A DNA stretch of 64,000 nt, taken from a virus. Location of the stretch: the IMG/VR virus record IMGVR_UViG_3300025138_000014, positions 1 through 64,000 of that record. One strand, written 5' to 3'. This document shows, piece by piece, positions 46,027-54,115 of this stretch. Numbering within the stretch: position 1 is the stretch's first letter; each line of letters opens with the position of its first letter. The position numbers were made by a program, and so were the translations under genes. Below the pieces are notes generated by a model. That model did not search any database, was not told the origin of the DNA, and worked only from the letters and a program-made list of their open reading frames with translations.

Positions 46027-48123
46027 ATGGTAACTAAACTCAGTACACATCTAAATACAAGCCTAGGTAATGTTGTACAAGGTGTAGACTCAGAAGATGT
46101 AATTACACTAATCGGCACCACAAAAGTAGCTGTTGACTCAGGTACTATTGGTAACTTTATTGCAACCATTTCACCAACTTCACCAAACCCTGGCATTGTT
46201 ATTACAGGATCTGGTTCAAACAGTGCAGCGGCTTTTCTAAGGTTAGATTCAGCCGTTGCAGTAACGAAAACTGGTACACAAACATTAACAAATAAAACAA
46301 TTAACCTTACTGCTAATACTTTGACTGGAACTGCAGCTCAATTTAATGCAGCTATGAGTAATGGTTCATTTGCTACTATCGGTGGAACAGAAACTTTAAC
46401 AGATAAAACTTTAACAAGTCCAGTAATTAACTCTGCAACAATTAATAATGGTACAGCAAATAATCTAGCAACACTTAGTTTAAGAGATGCTACAACTAAT
46501 ACTAAAAAACTTATAGTAACATCCAATGCCGCAAGCCCAGTTTTATCGGCTGATAGAACACTAACACTTGATGTTAACAATGCAGATAGAACATTATCAC
46601 TAATGGGTAATGTTACATTAGGCGGAGCATTAACTACATCAGGCGCTCACGCAACAACATTTACTACAGGCGGAACAACCGCACTTACTTTGCCAACATC
46701 TGGTACAGTTGTTACAAAAGATTCAGCTGGTGGAACAATCTCAGCTAACTATTTTATTGGTAATGGTGCACAGTTAACAGGTGTTGCTTCAGGCGATATC
46801 GTAGCTGATACTACTCCACAATTAGGAGGAGATTTAGATGCAAACGGAAACAATATTCTATTAGACAATGCTACAAAAATTAGTTTTGGTTCAGACACAC
46901 TTCAAGTAAAAACTGATGGAAGTAGTAATAGTATTATTCAAGGTTCCAGTACAACATACCTCAGAGGCAGTAGTGTTAATATCGGATCAAATGGCGGCAG
47001 TGGAGGATATCCAAATACAATACTTGTAACTGGAAACACAAGTACAAGTCACGTTGAAATGCTTTATGGCACAAGTAAAAAGTTTGAAACAACCAGTACA
47101 GGTGTTACAGTAACAGGTAATATAACTGTATCTGGTACAGTTGATGGTGTAGATGTTCTAACAATTGGTAATAAAGTAAATGGTATTGAAGCATCAGCTG
47201 ATGTTACAGATGCTACTAATGTTGGAACATCTCTTACAGCATTTAGCACATCAACAGATGATGCGCCAGGAGATTTAATTCCAGTCTATGATGTTTCAGC
47301 TAGTGCTTGGAAAAAGATGACTATTGCTAATGCGGCTCTTGGTGGAGCCCAAGGTAACAAAGGTCAAAAAGGTGAAGTAGGTGGAGACGGTGGAGCGGGT
47401 AGTAAAGGACAAAAAGGTGAAGTCGGCGGAGACGGTGGAGCGGGTAGTAAAGGCCAAAAAGGCGAAGTAGGTGGCACAGGTGGAGCAGGTGGAGCGGGTA
47501 GTAAAGGACAAAAAGGTGAAGTAGGAACATTTGGTGGCGGAAACATCACAATAACCAACCAAGCAATTTTATCTAATGCGTCATCTAACTGGACAGGTGA
47601 TCCAGGCACCCAAGGTAAAATTCAGTACCACTCAAATAGATGGTATATTGTTTCAGACCAATCTTCAGACAGAATTGTTCAGTTTAGAAGAAATGGAACA
47701 GATGTGTCATATGTAGATAACTCAGGTGTGTATCAGGGTACAGCAACGTCAGCAAATTGGTCTGACTTAGCGGAGAAATATAAAGCAGATGCAGTTTATG
47801 AAGCAGGTGATTTAGTAGGTATCGGCGGAGCTGAAGAGATTACTAAATACACTAAAGATATGCCATTTGCTGGAGTTATATCGGAAAAACCTGGCGTGAG
47901 AATGAATTGCAATGAAGAAAATATGGATGATCCACTATGGCCATATGTTTGTTTAAAAGGTCGTGTTCCAGTTAAGATTAATGGAACAGCAATTAAAGGC
48001 GATTATATTATTACAGACGATAATGGAAAAGCAAAGTCTAGCAAAGTTAAGCCAGATGATTTAAGTCTGCTTATCGGCATTGCTCTTGAAGATGGGACAG
48101 ACGAGGTAGAGGTTAAAATTTAA
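46027..48123 (+). CDS. Collagen-like tail fibre protein (698 aa)
   Basis: The first 440 residues are fibre shaft with TLTNKTI and TLTDKTLTSPVINS repeats, as in the 19713 protein. Residues 443-499 are a collagen-like rod of 19 Gly-X-Y triplets built from GQKGEVGGDGGAGSK units, without proline. All eight lysines there are in the Y position and are followed by Gly (GNKG, GQKG, GSKG), the canonical lysyl-hydroxylase context. After the rod comes a short domain, then SANWSDLAEKYKADAVYEAG and LKGRVPVKINGTAIKGDYII, the same C-terminal domain as in the 27355 fibre. The gene is followed with no gap by two CHxS-tail genes. A collagen hydroxylase-like enzyme is encoded at 60844. Confidence 0.88.
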   Translation: MVTKLSTHLNTSLGNVVQGVDSEDVITLIGTTKVAVDSGTIGNFIATISPTSPNPGIVITGSGSNSAAAFLRLDSAVAVTKTGTQTLTNKTINLTANTLTGTAAQFNAAMSNGSFATIGGTETLTDKTLTSPVINSATINNGTANNLATLSLRDATTNTKKLIVTSNAASPVLSADRTLTLDVNNADRTLSLMGNVTLGGALTTSGAHATTFTTGGTTALTLPTSGTVVTKDSAGGTISANYFIGNGAQLTGVASGDIVADTTPQLGGDLDANGNNILLDNATKISFGSDTLQVKTDGSSNSIIQGSSTTYLRGSSVNIGSNGGSGGYPNTILVTGNTSTSHVEMLYGTSKKFETTSTGVTVTGNITVSGTVDGVDVLTIGNKVNGIEASADVTDATNVGTSLTAFSTSTDDAPGDLIPVYDVSASAWKKMTIANAALGGAQGNKGQKGEVGGDGGAGSKGQKGEVGGDGGAGSKGQKGEVGGTGGAGGAGSKGQKGEVGTFGGGNITITNQAILSNASSNWTGDPGTQGKIQYHSNRWYIVSDQSSDRIVQFRRNGTDVSYVDNSGVYQGTATSANWSDLAEKYKADAVYEAGDLVGIGGAEEITKYTKDMPFAGVISEKPGVRMNCNEENMDDPLWPYVCLKGRVPVKINGTAIKGDYIITDDNGKAKSSKVKPDDLSLLIGIALEDGTDEVEVKI
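47353..47523 (+). repeat. Collagen-like Gly-X-Y repeat region
   Basis: The region encodes 19 uninterrupted Gly-X-Y triplets, with four GQKGEV units separated by GGDGGAGSK-type spacers. The DNA repeat (about 45 bp unit) is nearly exact, so length variation by slippage is expected. Lysines occur only in Y positions. Confidence 0.95.
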
Positions 48124-48510
48124 ATGCCCGATTATAATACACTAGATGCTTCACTACAAGCAAAAGCGGGTGGGGCACTGAGAACTTTTGATAAAACTAT
48201 GACTTTTACTGTAACTGCATATGTATTACAATCAGTTACTACTACTCAAGCAGGCCCTACAAGCACACTTGGCGTTACTCAAAGATTTGAATTTACAGGT
48301 GCTGCCGATTCACTTTACGACGATTATCTTGACTCTGGTATTTACACTGGGGCACGTATATATTCTCAAGATGTTATTGACTCAATTTCTAATACAATAC
48401 AAAGAACTGTAGATCAGATAGAAAGTCGAATCACTGATAGATCAATCTCAGCTTTAATTTGCCACAATAGTTGTCATACTAGCTGCCATACTTCAAGAGG
48501 GCGCAGATAA
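48124..48510 (+). CDS. CHxS-repeat-tail protein 2 (probable rSAM substrate)
   Basis: This 128-residue protein starts immediately after the collagen-like fibre gene. Its N-terminal part has a fibre-like beta region (TFDKTMTFTVTAYVLQSVTT), then RFEFTGAADSLYDDYLDSGI and a helix ending VDQIESRITDRSIS. The C-terminus is CHNSCHTSCHTSRGRR (codons 48460-48507): three CHxS units and RGRR, the same as in the proteins at 30172 and 48510. The next protein shares most of the sequence (TFDKT, GAADSL-[YF]-D, IESRI-x-RSIS). All Cys are in the tail. Its stop overlaps the next start (TAATG). The conserved repeat at the end, close to rSAM genes, suggests modification at the tail. Confidence 0.85.
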   Translation: MPDYNTLDASLQAKAGGALRTFDKTMTFTVTAYVLQSVTTTQAGPTSTLGVTQRFEFTGAADSLYDDYLDSGIYTGARIYSQDVIDSISNTIQRTVDQIESRITDRSISALICHNSCHTSCHTSRGRR

Positions 48511-48896
48511 TGGGAAATATGACGAGAGACAGTGTCGACTCTTATATCCAAACTTATTCTGGAGCGAAGTTAAGAACATTTGACAAAACTATTACTATAA
48601 CAACTACAGCATATCAGAATAACAATCCCACTGCTATGGGTGGAACAGGTACTAATACTACGACACATAGGTTTGAATATACAGGTGCTGCCGATTCACT
48701 ATTCGATAACTATATTGATGGAGGTATCGCAGTGGGCCAAAGAGTTTATGCGCAAGATATTGTAGACACTTTAGAGGATGCAGTACAAAGAACAGTTGAT
48801 TTGATTGAAAGTCGAATTGATAACAGATCTATCAGCGCAGCGTTATGTCACAGTAGTTGTCATACAAGCTGTCACACATCGAGAGGAAGACGCTAA
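48510..48896 (+). CDS. CHxS-repeat-tail protein 3 (probable rSAM substrate)
   Basis: This is a paralogue of the preceding protein, 128 residues long, with TFDKTITITTTAYQNNNPTA, RFEYTGAADSLFDNYIDGGI and VDLIESRIDNRSISAALCHS. It ends CHSSCHTSCHTSRGRR (codons 48846-48893). The start overlaps the previous stop, and its own stop overlaps the start of rSAM 5 (TAATG), so substrate candidate and enzyme are translated in series. That order (small protein followed directly by an rSAM gene) is typical of peptide-modifying systems. The protein body is conserved between copies as well as the tail, which would fit a fibre or spike tip that must also fold. Confidence 0.87.
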   Translation: MGNMTRDSVDSYIQTYSGAKLRTFDKTITITTTAYQNNNPTAMGGTGTNTTTHRFEYTGAADSLFDNYIDGGIAVGQRVYAQDIVDTLEDAVQRTVDLIESRIDNRSISAALCHSSCHTSCHTSRGRR

Positions 48897-50080
48897 TGGC
48901 GATGCAAGAATCATATTGTAAGCAAATGAGATATTCTGGACCAGAAAGTCTAGCACCATCAGATGCTACAAAGTTTGATGTTTTAATTCAAATGGAAGTA
49001 TTAGCTGGATGTGAGCAAGGATGTTTAGGTTGTTTTGTAGATAAGGCTATTGATCCAAAAAGTAATCAGCAAATTATTGATCGTGCTAAAGAACTGGCAG
49101 ATGGTGTAAAAAGAACTGGTCTTAATTTAAGAGAATTTGTTATAGGACCAACGGATCTGTTTTCTGCTAAAAACACTAAAGAAGTATTGGAGAATAAAGT
49201 TGTCCAAGAAATTATGCGAGAACATACAGGCGCTAGAATTGCATCCCCTGCAAAATTTGATAAAGCGCCTATGGAAAAAGTTAGAGAAATATTTGATATC
49301 CTAGATGATGAGAATAAATTCCGTCGTGATATGATTATTGAGTTTATTATGCCTATTGGCCGTATTAACGAGATGTTAGATGACGAGGACTATTATAAGT
49401 CTGTTATGGAAAAAGTTGACTTTTTTAAGAACGATACTCCTAAGATGATGGATTGGTCTTGGACTTTACAGGCTTCAAATGTAGTCGGTAAACAAATAGA
49501 CAAAGAAAAATACAACAGACTTATTAAAAGATCAGTTGAAGATTTTGGTACTATCATGGAAATGAACCCAGCGTTCTCCCGTGCACCAAATCAGATAATT
49601 CAAAGAAAAAATCTATTCGGTTGGAATAAATTCCTTAGTTCTGTTATTGATGAAGATAATGCTAAAGAGACAGTAATGTCCATGGCTAATTTATATTGTA
49701 ATTCAATAAACTTTATTGGTATTACTATTGTACCCGGAGAAAATGGACCGACTACACATCTTAATGTTATGCTTCACGAGCAAGCATTTTTCTTATCAAA
49801 TAAAAATCTTGATGTTACTGGACTTACATTTGAAGAAATTCTACAACGTAAACACGAGTTGGTTACAAAAGGTATAAATAAATCAAGTAAGGTAAAAGAT
49901 TGTCAAGACTGCCAGTTCGCTATGGCTTGTGCAAATAGATTAGTATTTGAGGCTCAAGAGTCAATGAATATTAATGGTTGTGTTTTACCAAAAGAAACAT
50001 TAGAGCATTATAATCCATTCGACTTTACATGGAATGACGATGCAGAAAAATATAATATGAAAAACGGAGCAAGAGCATGA
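48896..50080 (+). CDS. Radical SAM enzyme, GPTD family (rSAM 5)
   Basis: I start at the ATG overlapping the previous stop (48896); a longer frame runs back into that gene. The 394-residue product has the cluster motif at Cys39, 43 and 46 (LAGCEQGCLGCFVDK) and the block FVIGPTDLFSA, which is shared by all five genes of this array. The C-terminus has CQDCQFAMACANR and a further Cys in NGCVLPKE, a twitch-type auxiliary cluster. It is directly after the CHxS-tail proteins 2 and 3, so it is the leading candidate for modifying their tails. Its sequence differs from the other four by a longer N-terminus. Confidence 0.88.
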   Translation: MAMQESYCKQMRYSGPESLAPSDATKFDVLIQMEVLAGCEQGCLGCFVDKAIDPKSNQQIIDRAKELADGVKRTGLNLREFVIGPTDLFSAKNTKEVLENKVVQEIMREHTGARIASPAKFDKAPMEKVREIFDILDDENKFRRDMIIEFIMPIGRINEMLDDEDYYKSVMEKVDFFKNDTPKMMDWSWTLQASNVVGKQIDKEKYNRLIKRSVEDFGTIMEMNPAFSRAPNQIIQRKNLFGWNKFLSSVIDEDNAKETVMSMANLYCNSINFIGITIVPGENGPTTHLNVMLHEQAFFLSNKNLDVTGLTFEEILQRKHELVTKGINKSSKVKDCQDCQFAMACANRLVFEAQESMNINGCVLPKETLEHYNPFDFTWNDDAEKYNMKNGARA

Positions 50081-51183
50081 TTGGTCAAAATCTATACTAT
50101 CTTAACAGTTCAAAATATGTGAGTAATACGAGCAATCTTGGAACAGTAATCGGTGAATTAAACTCATACTACCACACCAAAACTCCTAGAAATATAGTTA
50201 TTGTTCATATGCAAAATGGTGCACAACATATAGCCGGAGCGCATGAACACATTGCCAATGAAATTAGAGCAGGTGCTGCAGATTTAATTAGCTATAAGAC
50301 TTGGGACGAAGTTGACAATATTGATTATATTCAGAATAGTGAAAAAGCAATTATTCTGTTTGCTACAGTTGAAGATATGATAACAGTCTTGGTAAGATAT
50401 ACAGCTGGGCTTATAAAAGCGTCAGGTTTCTATCCAGCAGATTCAGACTTCCAAGCCATAACCAGTGCATTTGTAAATAAGATATTTGATGTTGACTTAA
50501 TGTTTACATATATTAATAATCACGAAATTGTTGCTGATATTCCTGGTCACTTAACTTCTTTTTGGGCAGGCGATACTAGACCAGCAGGTAGAAACACTCC
50601 TTATGAAGTAATTTTCCAGAATGGTAAAAACTTCAGCTATGATCTTTTGTTTTTCTTAAATGATTATTATAGATGTAGCGGAGTCCAAGGTTTAATTAAA
50701 GAGAAATTTACAGTTCATCAATCTACTATGGCACAAGATGTTATGGAACACTTTACATCACGTCGGCACTATATGGCTTATATTTTATCAGTCATTGATT
50801 GGATGAATGCAAATGTGTCACGTAACTCTCAATATGCTACAGATAAGAAACCATGGATTGTTGATGCTTATATCACTAAAGCCAATTCTGGCAACTATAC
50901 AGCTGCTTTTTATAAGCTGGAAGAGTTATGGAACCTAGTCAAAGATGATACGGCATTTATTGCAGCACACCAAGACAAAGCTGATTCGGATGCTACTGGT
51001 TGGGAATATATGGATTTATATACAGAATTTAAAAATGTATTTCCCATTGTCAGAAAAGTTTTACAGAATGATTTTGATATGAATAATCTTACTATGGAAT
51101 TAAGGCTTATTAATACAGACGTTCAGTTTTTCTCAAAAAGACAAAACAGGATCCCATACTTAATTCACAAATACCCTTTATAG
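50077..51183 (+). CDS. Unrecognised helper protein of the rSAM cassette (368 aa)
   Basis: The family is not known to me. The protein is mixed helix/strand. It has KAIILFATVEDMITVLVRYT near residue 90, a second helical part, and a basic C-terminus (FFSKRQNRIPYLIHKYPL). The layout is similar to that of the 31421 protein of the first cassette. It overlaps rSAM 5 by four bases (ATGA) and is followed by the 51198 gene. I see no Cys cluster, no signal peptide and no transmembrane helix. A scaffold or recognition role in the same pathway as rSAM 5 is the best contextual guess. Confidence 0.72.
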   Translation: MIGQNLYYLNSSKYVSNTSNLGTVIGELNSYYHTKTPRNIVIVHMQNGAQHIAGAHEHIANEIRAGAADLISYKTWDEVDNIDYIQNSEKAIILFATVEDMITVLVRYTAGLIKASGFYPADSDFQAITSAFVNKIFDVDLMFTYINNHEIVADIPGHLTSFWAGDTRPAGRNTPYEVIFQNGKNFSYDLLFFLNDYYRCSGVQGLIKEKFTVHQSTMAQDVMEHFTSRRHYMAYILSVIDWMNANVSRNSQYATDKKPWIVDAYITKANSGNYTAAFYKLEELWNLVKDDTAFIAAHQDKADSDATGWEYMDLYTEFKNVFPIVRKVLQNDFDMNNLTMELRLINTDVQFFSKRQNRIPYLIHKYPL

Positions 51184-51197
51184 GATTATAATATATC

Positions 51198-51962
51198 ATG
51201 AATGAAAAAACAGACATTGAAGCTAAGTGCTATGTGCTACCATTAGCACCTCAAGACTTAGTGGGAATTTACAAGCATAAAGAAACTGTTGAAGATTTTA
51301 CTTTATGGGTAGATTATTTAATATCTAAAGAAAAGCTATCAGCAAAACACATAATTATATATTTGGCTAATACTAATTTTAGAGCATCATTTGCGCAAAT
51401 TGATGATGATCTTATTCGTGAGTATATTAAATCAGATTTCATGGTAGATTGCCCTTTACTTGCAAGGATAGTTGTTCTAATAGTTAAACATTATTATAGA
51501 CATGAACCAAATGAACAAGAGCGTGAATTGTATAGTATATTCTCACCTTCAAATATTAATATTTTTATCAGAGATAATAACGATCTAGTCAAAGAGTTAG
51601 TTCGTACTATAGCAAGTGCTATACCATTTGTATTAAATAAATTTTATGATGGTCTTGACGAAGAGGGTAAAGAAAAAGAAATTAATATAAGAGAATTTGT
51701 AAACGATATTACTATAGCAGATAAACCATCTAATTGCGGTCCGAATATTGCTAGATTGCTCACAGTAGGTTTTGATGCATTCTTACTTATTATTCAAAAA
51801 GAAGGCTTGTCTATGGAATACAATAAGCAAGTTTATAACGATGCTCCTAAATTTCTGGGAAAAGATTTATATTTTATTTTCTGTAACACTAAAATTACAG
51901 ATCATATTATGGATTTCTTTCCTGACGACTGGATAAAATCATATGATAGTACATCTGAATGA
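51198..51962 (+). CDS. Unrecognised helper protein of the rSAM cassette (254 aa)
   Basis: This is an acidic, largely helical protein (EDFTLWVDYLISKEKLSAKH, LARIVVLIVKHYYRHEPNEQ, LVKELVRTIASAIPFVLNKF). It has a few scattered Cys but no C-x2-C motif. I recognise no family. It lies between the 50077 helper and rSAM 6 and overlaps rSAM 6 by 20 bp. The number of such acidic helical proteins beside the rSAM genes (six in this window) is notable and suggests that they belong to the system. Confidence 0.72.
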   Translation: MNEKTDIEAKCYVLPLAPQDLVGIYKHKETVEDFTLWVDYLISKEKLSAKHIIIYLANTNFRASFAQIDDDLIREYIKSDFMVDCPLLARIVVLIVKHYYRHEPNEQERELYSIFSPSNINIFIRDNNDLVKELVRTIASAIPFVLNKFYDGLDEEGKEKEINIREFVNDITIADKPSNCGPNIARLLTVGFDAFLLIIQKEGLSMEYNKQVYNDAPKFLGKDLYFIFCNTKITDHIMDFFPDDWIKSYDSTSE

Positions 51963-52965
51963 TACATATGCTGGATACTGGAATTTCAAAAAAGATAAAT
52001 CTCCAGTAAATCAGGCATTTTTAAGAACAGAGATCAACCTTGACATTCTTCACGGCTGTAGCCAGATGTGTCCAGGCTGTTTTATTCCCAGAAAAAACTT
52101 AACTGATCCAAATGGAATGATAGAACTTCATAAGTTGCTTATCAATGGGCAATTTTATCCAGATGAAATCACTATTGGTCCAACTGATATATTTGATGCA
52201 GAAAATTTTGATGAAGTTATGAGACATCCTGGGCTCAAACTTCTTTATGAAATATCAGGTGTCGGATATACAACTACTTTACTACAACATGAAGAAGTTG
52301 TAAAGAGAAAACTTGCTATGATCTGGGATATTTATCAGCACATACATAGAATGCCAGATATGGATTTCAAAATTGTATTTGATATTGACAAATATCTTGA
52401 TGGAGAACTAGATGATTGGTATAAAAAATTAGAGTTATTCAATCTAGGTTCCGTTCAATTTAGGGTAAACTACCATAAAGGTGTGTTTGATAGAATTGGA
52501 TATAATGAGTTATGTAAAAGAGTTAAAGAGGATTTTAATACTCCGATTATTATTACTCCAAGTTTCTTAACTGATAGAAATGTAAGAGGAAAGGTTGATC
52601 AACATCTTGCTTCATTTAGACAAGAGTTATTAGATCAGAAAATAGATAGAGAATGGCTTCAGTATTATACATTCTTTGACGCCGAGTTTAATGGACTTGG
52701 TTGCCAGAACTATTCTTTTTATAATGGAAAGCTATATACAAATCCATTTTTATATGATAATATAATCCAGAGAACACCTAAGTTTGAAACAACTATGGAT
52801 GAAAATACCCTGTTTGATAATATAGATTATGCTCAACAGGTAGATGACTGTAATGGGTGTGAATATATGATGAGTTGTGCAGAGCGCAATATTCACTTAT
52901 ATATGGAGTCACGTAATTTGGAATCATGCGTTGCTCTTAAAGAGTATATGTATGCCCCTCATTAA
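51943..52965 (+). CDS. Radical SAM enzyme, GPTD family (rSAM 6)
   Basis: The 340-residue product has the cluster motif at Cys39, 43 and 46 (LHGCSQMCPGCFIPRKN), the family block ITIGPTDIFDAENFDEV, and a C-terminal CNGCEYMMSCAERN with a final Cys in LESCVALKE. The ATG at 51943 lies within the end of the previous gene. The last 14 bases overlap the start of rSAM 7. It belongs to the array of five tandem paralogues (48896-56241). The strand and helix pattern after the motif fits a partial TIM barrel. The substrate is unknown. Confidence 0.88.
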   Translation: MIVHLNDTYAGYWNFKKDKSPVNQAFLRTEINLDILHGCSQMCPGCFIPRKNLTDPNGMIELHKLLINGQFYPDEITIGPTDIFDAENFDEVMRHPGLKLLYEISGVGYTTTLLQHEEVVKRKLAMIWDIYQHIHRMPDMDFKIVFDIDKYLDGELDDWYKKLELFNLGSVQFRVNYHKGVFDRIGYNELCKRVKEDFNTPIIITPSFLTDRNVRGKVDQHLASFRQELLDQKIDREWLQYYTFFDAEFNGLGCQNYSFYNGKLYTNPFLYDNIIQRTPKFETTMDENTLFDNIDYAQQVDDCNGCEYMMSCAERNIHLYMESRNLESCVALKEYMYAPH

Positions 52966-54115
52966 AAATAATCTATTCTATGAATTAACTACAGAGACAC
53001 AAACCAAACCAGTATCAGCCGTAAAACTTCAGCTTGATGTATTAGACGGATGCCATCATAAGTGTCCGGGTTGTTTTGTTCACAGACGTGGTAATTCTAG
53101 TAATAAACATCAGTTAAGTGATGCTAAAAAATTCATAAGAAGTATAACAGACCAGGGTATTCTAGTTGATGAAATGCTTATTGGTCCTACAGATTTTCTT
53201 GCTTCAGAAAATTTCTATGAAGTTATGCCAGATCTGTTAGATATAATTAATGAAAATTCTCCTATTCTTGCATTTGTTTCAACTCTTATTGATGGAGACT
53301 TGAAGCGATGGACTCAATATATTACAGATAATATTAATATCAATACTGAAATAGAAATTGGTATTGCTACAAATCCTGCAAAGTTTTATGAAGAAGGCTA
53401 TAGACAACTGATTCAAGATAAGTTAGATTATATAGATAAGAATTTGGAACACGAGGTAACTTATACTTTTGTTGTAAATATTAGAGATTATGGTATTGAC
53501 TATGAAAAATTACATAACCATTCTGTCGTTTGTTTTAAAACGGTTTTAGACTTTGTTCCGTCTGTTAGTAGGTCACATAAGAATTACCTCATATTAAAGA
53601 TTTTAGATAAATTTAACGTGTTTTTTAATGAGCTAAGTGCTTATAAAGAAAGCAAAATAAATAACATTATGGTAGACCATTCACACGGTGGTCTGAATTA
53701 TACTGTTTTAAACTACAAGACAGGCAAGTGGTATTTAAGTCCTTTTATGTATGAGAACATGGCTATCTATGATGATATGTTTCATATAGATAATTTCAAT
53801 GATGTTACTGCTATTGTGGAGAAACAGATACAAAGAGCAAAAGGAACTGAGTGCGAAGATTGCCCTCTATTCTTTAGTTGCTATAATAGAAAAATTATAT
53901 TACTCAGAGATTATCTTGGCGTTGATAGATGTATTGCACCTAAAGAAAACATGATGGCACATATACATAACTACAACGGTCCTGCTCAGACTATGTATGA
54001 CTGGGATGGTTATTCAGTTGAGAACGATAAAAACGGATATAGAAAAAAGTTTTTAGTGACTCAAGAGAATGACCCAGAATTAGAACGACTCAGAGAAATA
54101 TCCTATGTTAAATAA
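52952..54115 (+). CDS. Radical SAM enzyme, GPTD family (rSAM 7)
   Basis: The start at 52952 (MPLIKNNLFYEL) is chosen because the upstream part of the open frame is only the overlapping end of rSAM 6. The 387-residue product carries Cys34, 38 and 41 (LDGCHHKCPGCFVHRRGN), LIGPTDFLASENFYEV, and CEDCPLFFSCYNRK with a later Cys in DRCIAPKEN. It has an extra C-terminal tail of about 55 residues after the auxiliary-cluster region (NYNGPAQTMYDWDGYSVEND), a feature shared in part with rSAM 5. It overlaps both neighbours. Confidence 0.88.
   Translation: MPLIKNNLFYELTTETQTKPVSAVKLQLDVLDGCHHKCPGCFVHRRGNSSNKHQLSDAKKFIRSITDQGILVDEMLIGPTDFLASENFYEVMPDLLDIINENSPILAFVSTLIDGDLKRWTQYITDNININTEIEIGIATNPAKFYEEGYRQLIQDKLDYIDKNLEHEVTYTFVVNIRDYGIDYEKLHNHSVVCFKTVLDFVPSVSRSHKNYLILKILDKFNVFFNELSAYKESKINNIMVDHSHGGLNYTVLNYKTGKWYLSPFMYENMAIYDDMFHIDNFNDVTAIVEKQIQRAKGTECEDCPLFFSCYNRKIILLRDYLGVDRCIAPKENMMAHIHNYNGPAQTMYDWDGYSVENDKNGYRKKFLVTQENDPELERLREISYVK

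Noticed and set aside
47296-47609. Three overlapping minus-strand open frames opposite the collagen-like repeat, one Pro-rich and one Leu/His-rich
   Set aside because: They are antisense reflections of the Gly-X-Y repeat, have no ribosome binding site and overlap each other in different frames.
49873-49880. TATAAATA inside rSAM 5
   Set aside because: It lies in coding sequence almost 200 bp before the next gene, which is already coupled to rSAM 5.
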